Of a stretch of DNA of 41,814 bases, positions 1 through 9,144 are shown piece after piece. The translations under genes were made by a program, and so were the position numbers. Origin of the DNA: Snodgrassella alvi_G (GTDB lineage: Bacteria > Pseudomonadota > Gammaproteobacteria > Burkholderiales > Neisseriaceae); contig CAMLCH010000023.1 of NCBI GenBank assembly GCA_946478525.1, forward strand, positions 1 to 41,814, given 5' to 3'. Under the pieces are notes generated by a model, which saw only the letters and a program-made list of their open reading frames with translations, had not been told where the DNA came from and did no database searches. Within the stretch, counting starts at the first letter, position 1. Each line of letters begins with the position of its first letter.

Positions 1-280
1 CTCACTAAATTAACAAATTTAAATTTAAATATCATTTTATTTTTTAATAAATTTATTTTATATATATAGCATATAATATTAATTATGTTTAATTTATTTT
101 AGTTTTGTATTGCTATGGTAGTTTTTACTTTAGCTAAATTAATTTATAATTATAATCTACCTACTTTATTATTACTAAATGAAATATTGATAAATACAGT
201 AGATATTTGTTGAAGATTGAAATTTGATTATTTTTCAATTAATTTTAAAGTGTTATATATTGAATTTTGATATTATAAAT
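1..280. other. AT-rich left edge, no gene seen
   Basis: This stretch is almost entirely A and T, with long runs of both. I see no ORF with coding character, no clear terminator and no tRNA. It probably holds the promoter of the glycosyltransferase that follows, but no -35/-10 pair stands out from the AT-rich background. Confidence 0.5.
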
Positions 281-1084
281 ATGATTTCTGCACTTTTGAT
301 AAATCTGCCTAAATCTACTGACAGATTGAATTTTCAAAAACATCAATTGGATAAGCTGCAAATCCCTATGCATAGATTGTCTGCCGTTCAATGTGACGAT
401 TTTACCTCTGAAGAATATGAAAATCTTGCCAATGGGTGGCAACGTAAATTACGCAAAACGGAGGTGGCGTGTTTTCTTAGTCATCAAAAGGCTTGGCAAT
501 GTGTTTTAGAAACTAATAAGCCATGGTTAATTTTAGAAGATGATGCTTTGTTGTCTATAAAAACTCCCGAGATATTACATATTTTAGCAGAAAAGTATCA
601 GGATCTTGATTATGTAAATCTGGAAACACGTTATCGACGTAAATGGATTGGCAAAAAAAACGTTAAACTGGTGGCTGAGTATCAGTTGAGGCGTTTATAC
701 CAGGATAGGAATGGTTCTGCTGCTTATCTTTTATTTCCTTCAGGTGCTAAAAAGCTTTTAACCAGGGCAAAAAAATCTGCACCAGCTCTGGCAGATGCAT
801 TTCTTGGACAAGCATATGAGTTGAATGCATGGCAAATTTATCCAGCAGCTGCTATCCAAATGGATCAGTGTCAAAATTATAAACTTAAAATGTCTTTGCC
901 ATTTACTTCCACTATTGTCTCAGCTAATCATCCCAGACCTGATGTAAACAATTGTTTGGATTTTTGCTGTTTTAAACTTCGTCGAATAATAGCTCAAATT
1001 AAAATGGGACTACGTCAATTATCTGTGTGTCAAATTGCAGAACACACATTTGTTCCCATTGTGATGACTGATTTTGATGATTAA
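281..1084 (+). CDS. Glycosyltransferase family 25 (LOS-type)
   Basis: A 267-residue protein of the GT25 family, which includes the Lgt/Lex-type beta-galactosyltransferases that extend lipooligosaccharide on the cytoplasmic side of the inner membrane. The N-terminus has the family opening (ALLINLPKSTDR, about residues 4-15), a CFLSH segment near residue 64 and the acidic EDD motif at 86-88. An in-frame TTG at 224 would add 19 residues, but these come before the conserved opening, so the ATG at 281 is preferred; there is no clear Shine-Dalgarno for either. A GT2 gene follows 35 bases later on the same strand, so the pair may be one transcript for outer-glycan assembly. Composition is very AT-rich, as is common for horizontally exchanged glycan genes. 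The donor and acceptor sugars cannot be read from the sequence. Confidence 0.85.
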   Translation: MISALLINLPKSTDRLNFQKHQLDKLQIPMHRLSAVQCDDFTSEEYENLANGWQRKLRKTEVACFLSHQKAWQCVLETNKPWLILEDDALLSIKTPEILHILAEKYQDLDYVNLETRYRRKWIGKKNVKLVAEYQLRRLYQDRNGSAAYLLFPSGAKKLLTRAKKSAPALADAFLGQAYELNAWQIYPAAAIQMDQCQNYKLKMSLPFTSTIVSANHPRPDVNNCLDFCCFKLRRIIAQIKMGLRQLSVCQIAEHTFVPIVMTDFDD

Positions 1085-1119
1085 TTTACCCACCTTCAAT
1101 CCTGTTTGGAAAGAATTAA

Positions 1120-2103
1120 ATGCGTTTAAGTATTTTGGTTCCTGTATATAATGTCTCTGAATATTTACCAGTATTATTAGAAAAACTGTCATCAAATTTG
1201 CCATTAGATACTGAGGTGGTATTTTATAATGATGCATCTACAGATCATTCATTAGCTTTATTAGATGATTTCCAGCAGACTCACCCTGAAATATGTATAC
1301 GTATATTGTGTGGATTGGAAAATGTTGGTTTAACTCGCGTTCGTGGTAAATTGATAAATGCTAGTAATGCTGAATATGTTTGGTTTATTGATGCAGATGA
1401 TATAGTAGAATCTTCTTTTTTCAATAAAATTTTAGCAATTTTAGAGCAAGATAAGCCTGACGTATTATTATTTAATTATGATGTTTTCTTTGATGATACA
1501 GGACGAATTAAACATCGGGATACATTATCATTTTATCCCAAAAACCAGCTGGTAAATACATCTGCACGCCAAATCTATCGCACTGCGATTTTAGATGGTA
1601 AGCATTATTTTTGGAATAAAATATTTCGACGTGAATTAATACTGGAAAGAGTAGATTATAGTATTCCTGCATTTGAAGATATTGCTTATACACCAGTATT
1701 ATTAAATCAGTGCCAAAGTTTTTATTATCTTACTGAAACGATTATCCATTATCGTATAAGAAATAATTCTATTGCTCAAAAAATGAGTGTAAAACAGACT
1801 TATGGTATACGTGCTTATCTAGAACAGGCTCGATATGCAACTGAAGTAGTTCATGACCGTAAATCCCAAGCATATTTGTTATATAAGGTATTTATTTACT
1901 ACTATCGTCTCATGAAAAAAATTCCTAAAGCGAATATTTCTCAAAAAGAAAGATATGATTTAATCAAATTAGCTAATCAGTTTTTTGATTCAAAAGGTAT
2001 TTCTGTTGCACAGATGATTAATTTATTAATTCGGGAAAATATGTATGATAAAGCAATAAAAATTCTGGTATTAACTATCTATTTTAGAATACATAATTAT
2101 TGA
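1120..2103 (+). CDS. Glycosyltransferase family 2
   Basis: A 327-residue inverting GT-A glycosyltransferase. The N-terminal nucleotide-sugar domain shows SILVPVYN (residues 4-11), a NDAST segment near 39 and the metal-binding DADD motif near 90. The C-terminal half is helical and variable, as expected for acceptor specificity. No transmembrane segment is obvious, so it probably acts on the cytoplasmic face of the inner membrane on lipid A-core oligosaccharide or another surface glycan. It follows the GT25 gene by 35 bases and a GGAAAG sequence precedes the ATG. It converges with the minus-strand glycosyltransferase pair. Family assignment is firm; the product linkage is unknown. Confidence 0.88.
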   Translation: MRLSILVPVYNVSEYLPVLLEKLSSNLPLDTEVVFYNDASTDHSLALLDDFQQTHPEICIRILCGLENVGLTRVRGKLINASNAEYVWFIDADDIVESSFFNKILAILEQDKPDVLLFNYDVFFDDTGRIKHRDTLSFYPKNQLVNTSARQIYRTAILDGKHYFWNKIFRRELILERVDYSIPAFEDIAYTPVLLNQCQSFYYLTETIIHYRIRNNSIAQKMSVKQTYGIRAYLEQARYATEVVHDRKSQAYLLYKVFIYYYRLMKKIPKANISQKERYDLIKLANQFFDSKGISVAQMINLLIRENMYDKAIKILVLTIYFRIHNY

Positions 2104-2149
2104 ATTTCCCATTTAAGCTTGCTTTGAATTGAAGTATAAAATGTATGGA

Positions 2150-2722
2150 TTATAAAAGTTTAATTTTTCTTTTATCTAGTAGCGTTTGGACTAGGCATTT
2201 CTCATTGTGCCAATTATGACCACTCCAGCCTTGAAAACTAAAATTATGGAGAATTATTTGATGAGTTGGGTATTGGTTTAAAACATAATTAATAGCTAAA
2301 AAACCAGTACTTGGCATGCTGTTTCCAATCATATTAACACATTGTAAATATAATGATTTAGAAATTGTGTCTATTTTATATTGTTTAAGTTTGGATTTTT
2401 TGACCCATTGAGGAAACCGCCAGAAATATTTAATACGTTTGTGGAGGGGGAGTTTTTCATAACAACTTAAGTAGATATCTTTTCTACTGTGACGAAAAAA
2501 AACCTGCGTATCTGGTTTAAACATTTTGTGATCGATATTCAGATGACGTATTTGATTATAGCCATTTGCAACGAATACCCAATCGGCCATAAGTGTACAA
2601 CTAGGATTAGGTGAATTAAATCTAATTACAATATCATCTTCCGAAATTTTTTCGGCAATGGAATGTTGTTCATCAGCATTGCCAATGATAAAAAATTTAC
2701 TATGTGGATGCACAATTTTCAT
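2150..2722 (-). CDS. GT29/sialyltransferase-like putative glycosyltransferase
   Basis: A 190-residue protein with three short motifs in the order seen in GT29 sialyltransferases. There is an L-motif-like segment with GNADEQHS (14-21) and VIRFN (32-36). There is an S-motif-like segment with PSTGFLAINYVL (137-148). There is a VS-like HNWHNE (169-174), which fits the H-x4-E pattern. It is shorter than classical GT29 enzymes and has no signal anchor, so a cytoplasmic role is likely. It starts 12 bases after the stop of the minus-strand DxD transferase, which implies co-transcription. What is seen is the motif order; the GT29 link is my inference and the donor sugar is unproven. The sialyltransferase usually cited in Neisseria (Lst) is a different family, GT52. 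Confidence 0.55.
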   Translation of the reverse strand: MKIVHPHSKFFIIGNADEQHSIAEKISEDDIVIRFNSPNPSCTLMADWVFVANGYNQIRHLNIDHKMFKPDTQVFFRHSRKDIYLSCYEKLPLHKRIKYFWRFPQWVKKSKLKQYKIDTISKSLYLQCVNMIGNSMPSTGFLAINYVLNQYPTHQIILHNFSFQGWSGHNWHNEKCLVQTLLDKRKIKLL

Positions 2723-2734
2723 TTTATTATTTTT

Positions 2735-3481
2735 TTATTGCCAATAGTTTTTTAGCCATGGTGCAGGTAAGACTTTGCGATACCATTTGCCACCACCACC
2801 CTCAATAGCATCCGGTGGATTGACCTCTCCGTGAAAAACGATAATCTTACCACTTTCAGGTTTTTCTGGCGGCTGCCATAAAGCATAGGGCATTTTTTTT
2901 AAAACATCATATTTATAGCTAAGGCACCAGCCTGCAGGCCAGTAGCTTAGTCGATGGTATTCACGGATATACCAAGATAAAAAAGCTTGTTCATGCCGAA
3001 ATTGTTGGCGTATCTGTTCGAAATGAGTTCGAAAGTAATTCATTAGATTGGGTATGGATCCGATTTGAAAACGGTAGACTGAACTGTTACCTACCATTCG
3101 CCATGGTTTTTTCCAATCACGGATTATCAAAACTTCGTCTGGCTGCTCGACTGGGTGAGTAAAAAAACTGTCGATGTTATCGATGATGACAATATCAATA
3201 TCCAGAAACAGAGCTGTACCCTGAAGGTCATAAAGGTTGGCACTAAATGTGGTAAGCTTATTCCATCCTCGTTCAGGCAAGCCTTTTGGCAGATCTAGGG
3301 GGGGTAATGGATAACACTGAATATCCGAATGGATACCTTTTGGATCATCAGTTAAACAGATCATTGTAAATGGTAGTGTAAGATGCCTTTTGACCATATT
3401 GTAAAGTCTATTGACATATTCCGCACTATATTTTTGTCCCCATTTCATGCATAAAATGTAATTATTAGGTACGGTTTTCAT
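2735..3481 (-). CDS. Putative glycosyltransferase with DxD motif
   Basis: A 248-residue soluble protein resembling nucleotide-diphospho-sugar transferases of the GT-A/GT8 kind. Visible features are an N-terminal opening YILCMKWG (8-15), a ICLTDD strand-turn near 41-46, and the likely metal/donor site FLDIDIVI (92-99) with the DxD at Asp94-Ile-Asp96. The C-terminal part has a WPAGWCLSYK segment and HGEVNPP, similar to the closing histidine region of this fold. It is the first gene of a two-gene minus-strand unit with the GT29-like gene. No Shine-Dalgarno is evident before the ATG. Acceptor and donor are unknown; the family name is moderately certain. Confidence 0.65.
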   Translation of the reverse strand: MKTVPNNYILCMKWGQKYSAEYVNRLYNMVKRHLTLPFTMICLTDDPKGIHSDIQCYPLPPLDLPKGLPERGWNKLTTFSANLYDLQGTALFLDIDIVIIDNIDSFFTHPVEQPDEVLIIRDWKKPWRMVGNSSVYRFQIGSIPNLMNYFRTHFEQIRQQFRHEQAFLSWYIREYHRLSYWPAGWCLSYKYDVLKKMPYALWQPPEKPESGKIIVFHGEVNPPDAIEGGGGKWYRKVLPAPWLKNYWQ

Positions 3482-3800
3482 GGTGTGAATCTGCTCAGTC
3501 TATTTTCGCGCAGTATAACATTTTGAGATCTGATTAGCTGAATTAGTGGTATTAATAAGTTTTATCTGGTTAATGTGAAGCTAAATAATTTTTTTGTGGG
3601 GGTGTTTTAAAAATTTTTTTAGGTAATCTTGTTTTTATTTGTGTTATAGAATACATTTTGTAATTAATTTTTTATCCTTTTATGTAAGCAATGATCGGTT
3701 TTGATCGTGTTTGCTGAGTTGTATTAAAGATGAATACTGAATCAGATGACTATAAATGAGTATTTTATATTAAAGATGTCTGGACAACTGAGGAGTGTGA
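3482..3800. other. Intergenic, divergent promoter region
   Basis: This 319-base stretch separates the minus-strand glycosyltransferase pair from sstT and must hold promoters for both. It is AT-rich, and I could not choose one convincing -35/-10 pair. GAGGAG at 3790-3795 is the sstT ribosome binding site. A short imperfect dyad (GATC...GATC, around 3692-3705) is present but matches no operator I know. Confidence 0.4.
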
Positions 3801-5036
3801 ATGAAGAAAGTTCTATGGATTTTATTTAAAAGTAATCTGATTGTACGTATGCTGGTGTGTATGATCATTGGCGCGCTTATTGCGGCATTTTTGCCGGAAT
3901 ATGGTGTTAAGCTGGAGTTTTTGGGGAAAGTATTTATTCAGGCTTTGCGTGCAGCTGCACCGATTCTTGTTTTTGTGCTGGTGATATCGTCGATTGTCAA
4001 TAATAAGTTTGATAATGTTTCCAGTATTAAATCGGTGGCATGGTTATATGCAATAACGGTACTTATTTCAGCTGTTCTGGCCTCAACTTTGAGTTACTTG
4101 TATCCTTTGCACCTAGTTATGGATGTGCCTCCGATTTCTGAGAAACCACCGGAAGGGGTAGCTGAAATTCTGCAGAATATTATTCTTAAGTTTGTCGATA
4201 ATCCTGTGAATGCTTTGGTAACAGGTAATTTTTTAAGTATTCTTGCTTGGGCGACAGCATTGGGAATCGCTTTACGGCATTGTGATGAAGCAACGAAATC
4301 GGTAATTAAAAATTGGTCAGATGCAACGATCTGGGTTGTGCGTCTGGTAGTAGCTATTGCGCCATATGGTGTTTTGGGTTTGGTGGCATCACACTTTACC
4401 AGTGATGGCTTGGCTAAGTTAAAAAATTATCTGGAGCTGATTGGGGTTTTATTAGGATTGATGATATTTGTTGCACTGGTGATTAATCCACTCATTGTTT
4501 ACCTCAATCTCCGTAAAAATCCATATCCTTTGGTTTTTACCTGTTTGCGCTATAGTGGTATTACTGCCTTTTTCACCCGTAGCTCAGCTGCGAATATTCC
4601 GGTAAATATTCGCTTGGCCGAACGAATGCAATTACCGGAAGAGATTTATTCTTTGTCGATACCACTTGGTGTCACGATGAGTATGAATGGTGCCGCCATT
4701 ACCATAACAACGATGACTATGGCTACAGTACATACTGTAGGTATGGATGTTAGTTTTGTACAGACGTTATTACTAAGTATTTTAGCCACGGTTTGTGCGT
4801 TAGGTGCGTCTGGTGTTCCGGGCGGATCGTTACTGCTCATTCCTGTTGCGTGTAGTATGTTTGGTATTGACCCAGCAATATCAGCTCAGGTAGTAGCTAT
4901 TGGTTTCGTGATTAGTGAAATTCAGGATTCAGCTGAAACTGTGTTGAATTCATCCAGTGATATGTTATTTACTTCGGTCGTTGGCCTGAAGCATCAGGGC
5001 AGAGATCCAAGCAAAATTGAATTGCTACCAGAATAA
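3801..5036 (+). CDS. sstT: Serine/threonine:Na+ symporter SstT
   Basis: A 411-residue inner-membrane transporter of the sodium:dicarboxylate symporter (DAACS) family that imports serine and threonine with Na+. Length is close to E. coli SstT (414). It has several hydrophobic membrane segments and a serine-rich re-entrant region (FFTRSSAANIPVN, about 260-272). A second re-entrant region follows, with GASGVPGGSL near 330-342. The start is an ATG with GAGGAG five bases upstream. It is transcribed alone and ends in its own intrinsic terminator. The alternative of a glutamate/dicarboxylate carrier is less likely, because the N-terminal region reads as SstT. Confidence 0.93.
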   Translation: MKKVLWILFKSNLIVRMLVCMIIGALIAAFLPEYGVKLEFLGKVFIQALRAAAPILVFVLVISSIVNNKFDNVSSIKSVAWLYAITVLISAVLASTLSYLYPLHLVMDVPPISEKPPEGVAEILQNIILKFVDNPVNALVTGNFLSILAWATALGIALRHCDEATKSVIKNWSDATIWVVRLVVAIAPYGVLGLVASHFTSDGLAKLKNYLELIGVLLGLMIFVALVINPLIVYLNLRKNPYPLVFTCLRYSGITAFFTRSSAANIPVNIRLAERMQLPEEIYSLSIPLGVTMSMNGAAITITTMTMATVHTVGMDVSFVQTLLLSILATVCALGASGVPGGSLLLIPVACSMFGIDPAISAQVVAIGFVISEIQDSAETVLNSSSDMLFTSVVGLKHQGRDPSKIELLPE

Positions 5037-5394
5037 AAGGTTATTTATTTCTGTAAACCGTTGCGTGAAAATGCAACGGTTTTTTTGCATTTATATAATT
5101 TATGGCTATCTGCTAAATTTAAATTTTGGGTATATCAAGATCTTAAGATTTCGAATATGTTGTTATTAAATTTTTTACGCACGTTGATGATATTCAGAGA
5201 GAATAGTACATAAATTACTTTAGTTTCGATTTATGAAATAGATCTCTTGGTTAGATGAGTAGTTTATAAAAACAGCCTCTATTTTAGTTTACTGATATCA
5301 GAAGATTGACAAGGTGGTGTGTTAAGGCAGATTTGTTGTTAAGTTAACTGGTTTTCTGTCATCTGCAGATTCTATAAGCCGTTTTATGAGGCTG
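5037..5394. other. Convergent sstT-dacB spacer with long inverted repeat
   Basis: This 358-base convergent spacer contains the sstT terminator at its left end. AACAGCCTC at 5271-5279 is perfectly complementary to GAGGCTGTT at 5388-5396, which overlaps the dacB stop codon. Read on the minus strand, the second arm is followed by a T-rich tract, so the pair could close a long 3' stem-loop of the dacB transcript. No ORF is supported here. Confidence 0.5.
5056..5087 (+). terminator. Intrinsic terminator of sstT
   Basis: A perfect 9-bp stem (AACCGTTGC at 5056-5064, GCAACGGTT at 5073-5081) with an 8-base loop is followed by a T run. It sits 20 bases after the sstT stop and is a textbook rho-independent terminator on the plus strand. 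Confidence 0.92.
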
Positions 5395-6792
5395 TTAATA
5401 TTTTGATGATGCTATTAAAGAACGGGCAAGTATATCCAGATCAGCAGCATGATTACCAAATGCATTTACAATAGCTACTATTACTAAGGGATGTTGTGTA
5501 GATGATTTCGGAATCCAGTATCCTGCTAAAGCATTGACGTTGTTCAGTGTGCCGGTTTTAAGATGCCATTGTCCATGCGTATTTTTAAATCGATGTCGAA
5601 GAGTTCCATCTACTCCTCCAATTGGTAGGCTATTAATGAATTCCTGTGCAAATGGTTTGTTATAGGCAACCTGTAATAATTGACCTAATAATCGCGCAGT
5701 GACCCGTTCTTTTCGAGATAAGCCCGAACCATTTTCCAGTTGCATTTTTGAAGTATTGATGTGTGCTTGTCGCAATGTTTGCAGAACGATGGTTTTCGCA
5801 TTTTCTACAGTATCACCTTTCTGTTTTTCGCCCAGACTTAAAAATAGGGTGCGAGCAATGGTGTTGTTAGAATACTTATTCATTGCAGTGATGATTTCTG
5901 CTAAGGGTTTTGATTGATGTGAGGCTATCACTGAGGTATTTTGAGGTACTGTACCTATGCTGTATTTTATATCACTATTACTCTGACGCCACCAGGCACG
6001 AAAACTTTCTGTGGCAAATTCAGCTGCACTTAATTTGTTGGTATTAATAAACCATGTCTTCCCAAGACAGCTAAAAGGCACCTTACCCTGAATATTTAAA
6101 GTATGACCATTGAAAAAAGCATGCACATATTTGCCCACTGATGGACAGGCTGTATCATGGTTTTGCCAGCTTAGATGCTGCTGGATGGTAATATTTGGCA
6201 GGGGTGTGTCCACGGTGACGAATGGTCGCCCCTGTTGGTTACGAGTGATTGTTAGCCACCATACTCGGTATGAGACCATATGCGGATCAGGTGGTGTAAC
6301 AAAAACTTCATTGTGATCTGCTGCAAAGTTGTCGGCACTGCCTATATTCGACCATATACTACGGTCTAGAACCAACTGACCATTGATTTGACGGATACCT
6401 TTAGCCTGTAACTGTGCCAACATTAGCTGTAAATCGCGCTGATCGAATATAGGATTACCGCTGCCATACCAGTACAGATTTCCCTGCAAAACACCATTTT
6501 TAATCGGCGCGTTGCTACGCCATTCAGTTTGCCATTGATATTGTGGACCAAGTTGCTGTAATGTGACAAAGGTAGTAACCAGTTTCATGGTTGAAGCTGG
6601 ATTGACTGCCATATCTGCTCGATGTTGATGAATAATTTGACCAGTTTGTAAATCAGCTACATATATTGCGGTTTTGTTGTCAGGTAAGTTTCCAAAGGAG
6701 ATAGCCAGCGCAATTTGCAAAGGAATCAGCCACAGCAAAACAATAAAGTATAAGAATAGGGTTTTTTTACATTTCCATTGGATCAACATCAA
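5395..6792 (-). CDS. dacB: D-alanyl-D-alanine carboxypeptidase/endopeptidase (PBP4, S13)
   Basis: A 465-residue periplasmic penicillin-binding protein of peptidase family S13. It trims the terminal D-Ala of peptidoglycan stem peptides and can cut cross-links. An N-terminal hydrophobic segment ending in IALA (residues 11-30) is a signal peptide. All three active-site motifs are present: STMK with catalytic Ser67, SNN in YSNNTIARTL near 311, and KTGT near 415. Length is typical. The predicted start overlaps the 3' end of priA by 26 bases, so the two are probably co-transcribed, with priA first and translation coupled; Met2 is an equally possible start. The priA-dacB pairing is not functionally obvious and may only reflect operon packing. 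Confidence 0.93.
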   Translation of the reverse strand: MMLIQWKCKKTLFLYFIVLLWLIPLQIALAISFGNLPDNKTAIYVADLQTGQIIHQHRADMAVNPASTMKLVTTFVTLQQLGPQYQWQTEWRSNAPIKNGVLQGNLYWYGSGNPIFDQRDLQLMLAQLQAKGIRQINGQLVLDRSIWSNIGSADNFAADHNEVFVTPPDPHMVSYRVWWLTITRNQQGRPFVTVDTPLPNITIQQHLSWQNHDTACPSVGKYVHAFFNGHTLNIQGKVPFSCLGKTWFINTNKLSAAEFATESFRAWWRQSNSDIKYSIGTVPQNTSVIASHQSKPLAEIITAMNKYSNNTIARTLFLSLGEKQKGDTVENAKTIVLQTLRQAHINTSKMQLENGSGLSRKERVTARLLGQLLQVAYNKPFAQEFINSLPIGGVDGTLRHRFKNTHGQWHLKTGTLNNVNALAGYWIPKSSTQHPLVIVAIVNAFGNHAADLDILARSLIASSKY

Positions 6793-8956
6793 TCAGCCAG
6801 CGTGTATTTTTGTAATGATTGCTAATAAATTTTAACCAATTATCCCATATTGTTATTATTTGGTGAAGAGGTTTTCGCTGTTTACTTTCCAAAAATACTT
6901 GTGCCCGCTCATAGCCGGCTAGACGAGCCATCAACATTGGTACTGGTCCGAATGTATGTACATTTGCAGGTAATTGCTCATGTTGCTGAATTCCTTGTAT
7001 TACCCGCCGGAGTAATTCCTGTGCCTCATGCATGGTTTTGGCATCGGTACGGATAGCAGCCATGTGACTATATGGTGGCATACTCATTTCTTGTCGTTCT
7101 ATCAGTTCGGCTTTGGCAAAGGTGCTGTAGTCCTGAGCGACTAATGCCTGATAAACTTTATGTTCCGGCTGCTGGGTTTGTAACCAAACCTCGCCGACAC
7201 TGTCTGCACGGCCGGCGCGCCCACTTACTTGCATTAATTCTGCAAACAATCGTTCGGGAGCACGAAAATCTGCACTGTAGAGGCTATTATCGGCATTTAA
7301 GACAACGACCAGATTTAGTTGGGGAAAATCATGTCCTTTGGCGAGCATTTGTGTTCCGACCAAGACATCTATTTTTTTGTTAATAATTTTTGTGTAAATG
7401 GTTTCCCAATCTTGCTTACGTGAGGTACTGTCACGATCTACCCGTAATATTCTGGCTTCTGGCAATAAATATTGTAGGTTTTCTTCAATGCGTTGTGTCC
7501 CCTGGCCGACAGCAGTTAAATCCTGATTGCCGCATTCTGGACAACAATGTGGAATAGTTTGATGAAAATCACAATGATGGCAGCGTAGCAGTTTACGATG
7601 ACGATGCAAAACCATTTTGGCTGAACAATTCGGGCAGCCGAATGCATGTCCACAAGCGCTGCAAAATAGTGCTGGTGCGTAACCTCGTCGATTCAGGTAG
7701 ACCATACTTAATCCACCATGCTCAAAATTTTTCTGGAGTTTTTGTTTAATTATTTCACTAATGCCATGATCCAGTGGCAGGTGACGTGTATCCAGTAAGT
7801 GAATTTTTGGCAGTCGAGCATTGGCATGGGCTCGTTGAGTCAATTGCAGTAACTGATATTGTCCCTGTTTGACTTGATACCAGCTTTCCAGTGAGGGTGT
7901 GGCACTACCAAGAACGATTGGGCAGGCATTTTGCTTTGCTCGCCACACAGCCAGATCACGTGCATGATAACGCAGCTCTGTCTCTTGTTTGAAAGAATGG
8001 TCATGTTCTTCGTCTATGACGATTAGACCTAAATTTTTTATTGGAGTAAAAATAGCTAACCGCGTCCCAATTATGAGAACAGCCTGTCCTAAGGCTGCAC
8101 GCAGGTAATTGCGAGTACGTTCGCCGCTGGCGGTTTGACTGTGTAGTATAGCTGTAGCGGTATGTGGAAATCGTTGCTCAATACGCTGCATCAGCTGTGG
8201 CGTCAGATTGATTTCCGGTAGTAGAAATAATACTTGTTTTCCTGTTTCGATCACATTGGCAATGATGTCAAAGTAAACTTCGGTTTTGCCACTGCCAGTG
8301 ACGCCATAGAGTAGGTAAGGTGCAAATTGACCAAAATGAGCTTGTACAGTGTTACTGGCCTGTTGCTGTTGAACGTTGAGCTGGTGCTGACTTGCGGGAA
8401 TAGCTCCACAGGGCGGTATGGTGCTGGATTGAACCCATCCTTGTTGCTGCCATTTACGTAAATAGTGTTCAGCCTGCTGGTGCTCGGCTTTAAGTTGGGT
8501 CAGGGTTGCGTTAGCAGTTTGCAGACATCGCCATAGAGCCTGCTGCCTATGAAATCTTGCTGCCGGTGAGTCTTGTTTACTGCCCAGTTCTGTTAATGAA
8601 AAGATTTTTTCTGGAGCAGGTAAGGTTATCGCTTTAGGTTCGCGTAAACCTCTGGGCAAGGCGGCAGCAACTGCTTGTCCTAATGGATAATGATAATAGC
8701 GAGAGGTGAAAGTTAATAATTCTCGCCAGTCTTGTGGTAAATGCCAGCCATCATCAAACACTTTTTCGATGGGCAGAATTTTTTCCACTTCGATATCTGG
8801 TTGGATGTTGCTAGCCCAAACTACAGCTGTGGTTAAACGGTTGCGAAAGCGTACTGCTACTCTTGTTCCGGCTACCAATAAAGTAGGATGAGCATAGGTC
8901 AGTAAAGGAAATAAAGGCACATTCAGTGCCAGATGGTGGTAAATCAATGTAGACAT
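6767..8956 (-). CDS. priA: Primosomal replication restart helicase PriA
   Basis: A 729-residue 3'-5' superfamily 2 helicase that recognises abandoned forks and reloads the replisome. The N-terminal DNA-binding part covers about residues 1-200. The Walker A motif is GVTGSGKTEVY (218-228) and the DEEH box is at 315-318. Between the helicase lobes an eight-cysteine zinc-binding insert is visible (pairs such as CSAC, CPNC, CHHC and CPEC, about 430-475). Motif VI-like QVSGRAGRA follows. Length matches E. coli PriA (732). It starts with ATG and overlaps the downstream dacB. Its upstream region is shared, divergently, with the pyrB leader. Confidence 0.96.
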   Translation of the reverse strand: MSTLIYHHLALNVPLFPLLTYAHPTLLVAGTRVAVRFRNRLTTAVVWASNIQPDIEVEKILPIEKVFDDGWHLPQDWRELLTFTSRYYHYPLGQAVAAALPRGLREPKAITLPAPEKIFSLTELGSKQDSPAARFHRQQALWRCLQTANATLTQLKAEHQQAEHYLRKWQQQGWVQSSTIPPCGAIPASQHQLNVQQQQASNTVQAHFGQFAPYLLYGVTGSGKTEVYFDIIANVIETGKQVLFLLPEINLTPQLMQRIEQRFPHTATAILHSQTASGERTRNYLRAALGQAVLIIGTRLAIFTPIKNLGLIVIDEEHDHSFKQETELRYHARDLAVWRAKQNACPIVLGSATPSLESWYQVKQGQYQLLQLTQRAHANARLPKIHLLDTRHLPLDHGISEIIKQKLQKNFEHGGLSMVYLNRRGYAPALFCSACGHAFGCPNCSAKMVLHRHRKLLRCHHCDFHQTIPHCCPECGNQDLTAVGQGTQRIEENLQYLLPEARILRVDRDSTSRKQDWETIYTKIINKKIDVLVGTQMLAKGHDFPQLNLVVVLNADNSLYSADFRAPERLFAELMQVSGRAGRADSVGEVWLQTQQPEHKVYQALVAQDYSTFAKAELIERQEMSMPPYSHMAAIRTDAKTMHEAQELLRRVIQGIQQHEQLPANVHTFGPVPMLMARLAGYERAQVFLESKQRKPLHQIITIWDNWLKFISNHYKNTRWLIDVDPMEM

Positions 8957-9003
8957 AAAAGTATGAAATCAATTTAAGGTTATTGTACCGCAAAGTAATC
9001 GAC

Positions 9004-9032
9004 TTTTATCAGACTGTTATTTGTGCGATAAT
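9004..9032 (+). promoter_or_regulatory. Candidate pyrB leader promoter
   Basis: A good -10 box, GATAAT (9027-9032), lies 17 bases after a weak -35 (TTTTAT, 9004-9009). Transcription from here would begin near 9039, just ahead of the leader ORF's ribosome binding site. The poor -35 keeps confidence modest. Confidence 0.45.
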
Positions 9033-9063
9033 CATCAACAATAAACTTAAGGAGTTAAACCAA

Positions 9064-9144
9064 ATGTCTGTTGTGGCGATAATTTTTATTTGCCTGTTAT
9101 TTCTAGCAGATTTGGTATTAATTCTTACAGCCTATACCCGTTAA
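9064..9144 (+). CDS. pyrB leader peptide (attenuator ORF, 26 aa)
   Basis: A 26-codon ORF preceded by AAGGAG (9049-9054), nine bases before its ATG. The peptide starts MSVVAIIFIC, is strongly hydrophobic and ends in TAYTR. Its mRNA is rich in U through the middle. The TAA stop (9142-9144) lies inside the loop of a terminator hairpin that precedes pyrB. This is the arrangement expected for translation-coupled attenuation as in E. coli pyrBI. There, low UTP makes RNA polymerase pause at U clusters, the ribosome catches up, and the terminator cannot form. The sequence does not resemble E. coli PyrL. It could instead be a small membrane protein, but its position and exact overlap with the terminator favour a leader function. 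Confidence 0.72.
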   Translation: MSVVAIIFICLLFLADLVLILTAYTR

